Of a DNA stretch of 8,637 nucleotides, positions 6,183 to 8,637 are shown in pieces; the first letter of the stretch is position 1; each line of letters begins with the position of its first letter. The position numbers were made by a program, and so were the translations under genes. The notes under the pieces were generated by a model, which saw only the letters and a program-made list of their open reading frames with translations, was not told the origin of the DNA and searched no databases. Source of the stretch: Candidatus Glassiibacteriota bacterium (GTDB lineage: Bacteria > Gemmatimonadota > Glassbacteria > GWA2-58-10); NCBI GenBank assembly GCA_030604975.1, contig JAUVUV010000070.1, positions 1 through 8,637 on the forward strand. The letters are read 5' to 3'.

Positions 6183-7580
6183 ATGCCTACTTTACAAAAC
6201 GCATTGCAAATCGGCCTGAGCGGCCTTCTGGCGAACCAGCAGGGCCTGAATGTGACGGGTCATAACGTGTCCAACGTCAATACCGAGGGCTACACCCGTC
6301 AGAAGATTATTCTAGAGAGCAATAAGCCGCTCAAAGTCAGGAAAGGCGTTTTCGGCACAGGGGTGAACGTGGTCAAGATCGCTCGTTTCAGGGACGCCGC
6401 TATCGACAGGGATTTCCGCGCTGAAAACCAGCTGCTGGGTGATCTCGAAAAGCAGGCCGAATCCATGCAGCTAATCGAGGGGCTGCTGAACGAACCAAGC
6501 GATTTGGGTCTGCACAACGCGATCAAGAATTTTTTCAATAGCCTCCAGGATCTGACCACGAATTCAGAAAGTTCCTCAGTGCGCACCACTGTCAGGGAAC
6601 GGGGACGCGCCCTGGCCCGGATGTTCAATCAAATCTGGTCGAAGCTGGAAATGATCAGAGACAACAAGAATTTCGAGATTGCTGACAATGTTTCCAAGAT
6701 CAATGTAATCCTCCAGCAGGTGGGGCAACTTAATCTCCAGATCGCATCAACCGAGACGCGCGGCCATCAAGCCAACGATCTGCGCGACAAACGGGACCTG
6801 CTTCTGGATCAGCTCTCCAGGCTGGTCGATATGTCTGCCAACGAGGATCCGGCCAACGGCAGCATGACTGTATCGATAAGCGGGCAGAGTTTCGTGGTGA
6901 TGGGTGTAGTCAACAAGCTGGAAGCCCTTTCCGAGAATGTTGAAGGCAAAGAAGTGATCAAGGTTATCAACCCGGAGACCGGAACCGAGATGAAGATTTC
7001 ATCCGGCAACCTTCACGGGATGCTCGAGATACGCGATCGAGTTATTCCCAATCTTAAAAACCTATTAGACCTATTAGCCAGTGCTTTCATAGAGGAATTC
7101 AACCAGGTACATCGCCAGGGTTATGGATTGAAGGGAGGCAGACATTCACCGCGAACCGGGATAGACTTCTTTGAAGGGACCGATGCCCAGTCGATCGCCC
7201 TCTCCCCAGAAATCGAAAACGACCCAAGCAATATCGCAGCCTCGAAATCCGGTGCCCCGGGCGACAACAGCAACGCTCTGGAAATGGCCCAGCTGCGCAA
7301 CAAAGGTGTGCTCAACAACTACAGCTTCACTTTCGAGGACTTTTACGGCCGCCTGGTGAGCACCTTCGGGCTGGATTCCGAAAGCATTCAGGCACAGCTG
7401 TCGAACCAGGAAAAACTGGCCGAACATGTCGAGAACTTCCGCGAATCGATAATCGGGGTAAACCTGGACGAGGAACTGGTCTCCATGATCCGTTTCCAGA
7501 AGGCTTTCGGAGCCAACGCACGCTTAATTACCACAGTGAACGAGCTGATGGGAATAGTTGTCCTTCTGGGAAGATATTAA
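6183..7580 (+). CDS. flgK: FlgK, hook-filament junction protein 1 (HAP1)
   Basis: The product has 465 residues. FlgK forms the first junction layer between hook and filament and is exported by the flagellar type III system. The N-terminus has the axial-protein D0 signature: IGLSGLLANQQGLNVTGHNVSNVNTEGYTRQ spans about 12-42 and includes SNVNTEGYTRQ. The FlgK-type NDLRDKRDLLLDQLSRLVD lies at about 198-216. The C-terminus is classic FlgK (VNLDEELVSMIRFQKAFGANARLITTVNELM, about 428-458). E. coli FlgK has 547 residues, so the outer domains are reduced here while both terminal helices are complete. The start ATG 6183 has only a purine-rich stretch (AGAAGAAAGA, 6171-6180) and no strong Shine-Dalgarno. 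The frame is intact and FlgN upstream is its expected chaperone. Confidence 0.95.
   Translation: MPTLQNALQIGLSGLLANQQGLNVTGHNVSNVNTEGYTRQKIILESNKPLKVRKGVFGTGVNVVKIARFRDAAIDRDFRAENQLLGDLEKQAESMQLIEGLLNEPSDLGLHNAIKNFFNSLQDLTTNSESSSVRTTVRERGRALARMFNQIWSKLEMIRDNKNFEIADNVSKINVILQQVGQLNLQIASTETRGHQANDLRDKRDLLLDQLSRLVDMSANEDPANGSMTVSISGQSFVVMGVVNKLEALSENVEGKEVIKVINPETGTEMKISSGNLHGMLEIRDRVIPNLKNLLDLLASAFIEEFNQVHRQGYGLKGGRHSPRTGIDFFEGTDAQSIALSPEIENDPSNIAASKSGAPGDNSNALEMAQLRNKGVLNNYSFTFEDFYGRLVSTFGLDSESIQAQLSNQEKLAEHVENFRESIIGVNLDEELVSMIRFQKAFGANARLITTVNELMGIVVLLGRY
7060..7077 (+). repeat. Perfect 9-bp tandem duplication inside flgK
   Basis: ACCTATTAG occurs twice in a row (7060-7068, 7069-7077), giving a Leu-Leu-Asp-Leu-Leu stretch in FlgK. 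It uses TTA and CTA codons, while Leu in the neighbourhood is mostly CTG or CTC. The reading frame is kept. A small slipped-strand duplication is possible, and so is chance in a leucine-rich helix. Confidence 0.5.
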
Positions 7581-7582
7581 TC

Positions 7583-7607
7583 CACCTTTAACTTTAACCG
7601 AAAGGTG
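7583..7607 (+). repeat. Weak hairpin after flgK
   Basis: CACCTTT (7583-7589) and AAAGGTG (7601-7607) form a 7-bp stem with an 11-base loop, two bases after the flgK stop. It is followed by A-rich, not T-rich, sequence, so a rho-independent terminator is unlikely. It may slow 3' exonucleases or mark a processing point in the longest gap of the operon. Confidence 0.3.
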
Positions 7608-7679
7608 AAAAACAAGCAGGAAAAAATTTACCATTCAAGCTCTTTTTAAGAGACGGCAACACCGGCTATTCTCTCATAT

Positions 7680-7687
7680 CAAGGACG
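7680..7687 (+). promoter_or_regulatory. CsrA-like binding site over the csrA ribosome binding site
   Basis: CAAGGACG matches the core of the CsrA target (CARGGANG) and contains the Shine-Dalgarno AAGGA (7681-7685), 6 bases before the csrA ATG. A second GGA lies in the leader at 7619-7621. Binding of CsrA to its own leader is known in E. coli, so feedback control is plausible here. It is inferred only from the motif, and GGA is expected in any Shine-Dalgarno sequence. Confidence 0.35.
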
Positions 7688-7691
7688 ATAT

Positions 7692-7937
7692 ATGCTTATT
7701 CTAACAAGGAAGTTAGGAGAGAGTATCGCCATTGGCGACGGGATCAAAGTTACCCTGTTAGAGGTTCAGGGCAAACAAGCTAAAATCGGTGTACAAGCGC
7801 CCAGGGATGTGGCGATTCACCGTCAGGAAATTTACGAAAAAATCCAGCAGGAAAATCTGCGTGCAGCCGGAGCCTCCGAACAAGATTTAACAAGATTAAC
7901 AAAGCTGTTCAGAGGAAAACCTGGAGGCCGGCACTGA
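7692..7937 (+). CDS. csrA: CsrA, RNA-binding translational regulator
   Basis: The product has 81 residues. CsrA dimers bind GGA motifs in mRNA leaders and block or promote translation. In many flagellated bacteria CsrA restrains flagellin synthesis until FliW, released by secretion, sequesters it. The core is canonical: MLILTRKLGE at the start, GKQAKIGVQAP in the middle, and VAIHRQEIY at 40-48, with the RNA-contacting Arg6 and Arg44 both present. The core ends near residue 55. The remaining 26 or so residues (after about QENLR) are an extension beyond the 61-residue E. coli protein and contain a small repeat (LTRLTKL, from near-duplicate AAGATT(T)AAC DNA). Its position between flgK and flgL is unusual, since csrA more often follows flgL with fliW. 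No fliW is seen in the window. Confidence 0.95.
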   Translation: MLILTRKLGESIAIGDGIKVTLLEVQGKQAKIGVQAPRDVAIHRQEIYEKIQQENLRAAGASEQDLTRLTKLFRGKPGGRH

Positions 7938-7981
7938 TCTTCTAGCCAGAGGCGTTGAGATTATTTAAAGGGCAACAAAAT

Positions 7982-8637
7982 ATGTCTCTCAGGGTCACAC
8001 AGAATTTGATAAACAGCGTGGTTCTCTCCAATTTGAACCAAAATTTGGACAGGCTGATGAAAATCCAGTCCCAGCTTTCCAGCGGGAAGAGGATTTTGCG
8101 GCCCTCCGATGACCCGGTAGGTACCTCCAAGGCAATGCGCTTGCGCACAAGGTTATCGGAAACGAACCAATATTTGCGTAACATAGAACAGGGAGAGACC
8201 CAGATCAACTATATCGACAATGTTTTCAATGACATCAGCGGGCTGATGATGAGGGCCCAGGACCTGGCGATCGGCCAGGCGAATGTCACCGCTGACTCCC
8301 GAACCCGTACGGCCGTGGCCCAGGAGGTAACCGCACTGATCGACCAGTTCGTGGACCTTCTCAATACCAGGGTCGGGAGTCGCTACCTGTTCGCTGGTTT
8401 CGAGACTCTTGCTGAACCTTACAAACAGACAGAAACAGGTGTTACATATCTAGGCGACTCCGGCGAGTTGAATTTTGAAATCGAGAGTGGAACTACATTG
8501 CCCACCAATATCTCAGGTTCCATCCTCATGCCAACAGTTGTGACTGACCTGGGTGGACACTCCAGCCTTTTCCCTTATGTGGAAAGGTCGATCCCCCTGG
8601 GCAAGCGCAAACTGGTTGAATTCAACTATGGCACCGG
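7982..8637 (+). CDS. flgL: FlgL, hook-filament junction protein 3 (HAP3), 5' part
   Basis: The frame stays open to the window edge, giving 218 residues; the C-terminal part is missing. FlgL is the second junction protein between FlgK and the flagellin filament and is homologous to flagellin at both ends. The N-terminus shows the family pattern: MSLRVTQNLINSVVLSNLNQ, then LSSGKRILRPSDDPVG (about 32-47). NQYLRNIEQGETQINYID and the middle motif NTRVGSRYLFAGFETL follow, with YLFAGF typical of FlgL. AAAGGG (7967-7972) lies 9 bases before the ATG. The gap to csrA is 44 bases with no clear promoter. The product would be a FlgN client. No in-frame TAG occurs in the visible part. Confidence 0.95.
   Translation, partial: MSLRVTQNLINSVVLSNLNQNLDRLMKIQSQLSSGKRILRPSDDPVGTSKAMRLRTRLSETNQYLRNIEQGETQINYIDNVFNDISGLMMRAQDLAIGQANVTADSRTRTAVAQEVTALIDQFVDLLNTRVGSRYLFAGFETLAEPYKQTETGVTYLGDSGELNFEIESGTTLPTNISGSILMPTVVTDLGGHSSLFPYVERSIPLGKRKLVEFNYGT

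Noticed and set aside
7583..7607. Rho-independent terminator after flgK
   Set aside because: The stem is only 7 bp with an 11-base loop and A-rich sequence follows rather than a T run.

Overview
The window is one continuous block of flagellar genes, all on the + strand: flgF, flgG, flgA, flgH, flgI, flgJ, flgN, flgK, csrA and the 5' part of flgL, which runs off the right edge. The products are rod proteins (FlgF, FlgG), the periplasmic P-ring chaperone (FlgA), the outer-membrane L-ring and periplasmic P-ring (FlgH, FlgI), the rod cap with a peptidoglycan-cutting domain (FlgJ), the chaperone for hook-filament junction proteins (FlgN), both junction proteins (FlgK, FlgL) and the RNA-binding regulator CsrA. 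L- and P-ring genes mean a diderm (outer-membrane) bacterium. The gene order, a FlgJ whose enzyme domain is SLT-type, and a sigma-54-type promoter point away from enterobacteria, towards a deltaproteobacterium-like or other deep-branching diderm lineage. I cannot name the organism from this sequence.

Layout: positions 1-184 are a leader with a very good sigma-54 (-24/-12) promoter match at 75-90 and a hairpin just before the flgF ribosome binding site. The rod and ring genes (185-4705) follow with gaps of 18 to 62 bases. flgJ and flgN overlap by four bases (ATGA). flgK follows after 52 bases, csrA after 111 and flgL after 44. No convincing rho-independent terminator was found, so the block reads as one operon, with a possible boundary before csrA. 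There is no gene-free stretch longer than 184 bases.

How the genes work together: FlgF and FlgG build the rod and FlgJ caps it and cuts the wall. FlgA helps FlgI form the P ring and FlgH forms the L ring. FlgK and FlgL, escorted by FlgN, join the hook to the filament. CsrA probably tunes translation of late flagellar mRNAs.

The most striking point is flgG. Its reading frame is full length and well conserved but carries an in-frame amber codon (TAG, 1204-1206) at residue 58. This lies inside the FlgG-specific loop, at a position that aligns without gaps with a Gln or Glu in ordinary FlgG. None of the nine complete genes here ends in TAG. The amber may be a recent nonsense mutation, a read or assembly error (CAG to TAG), or a codon that is actually translated. 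A GTG four codons further on, with a weak Shine-Dalgarno-like AGGGA, could also allow restart.
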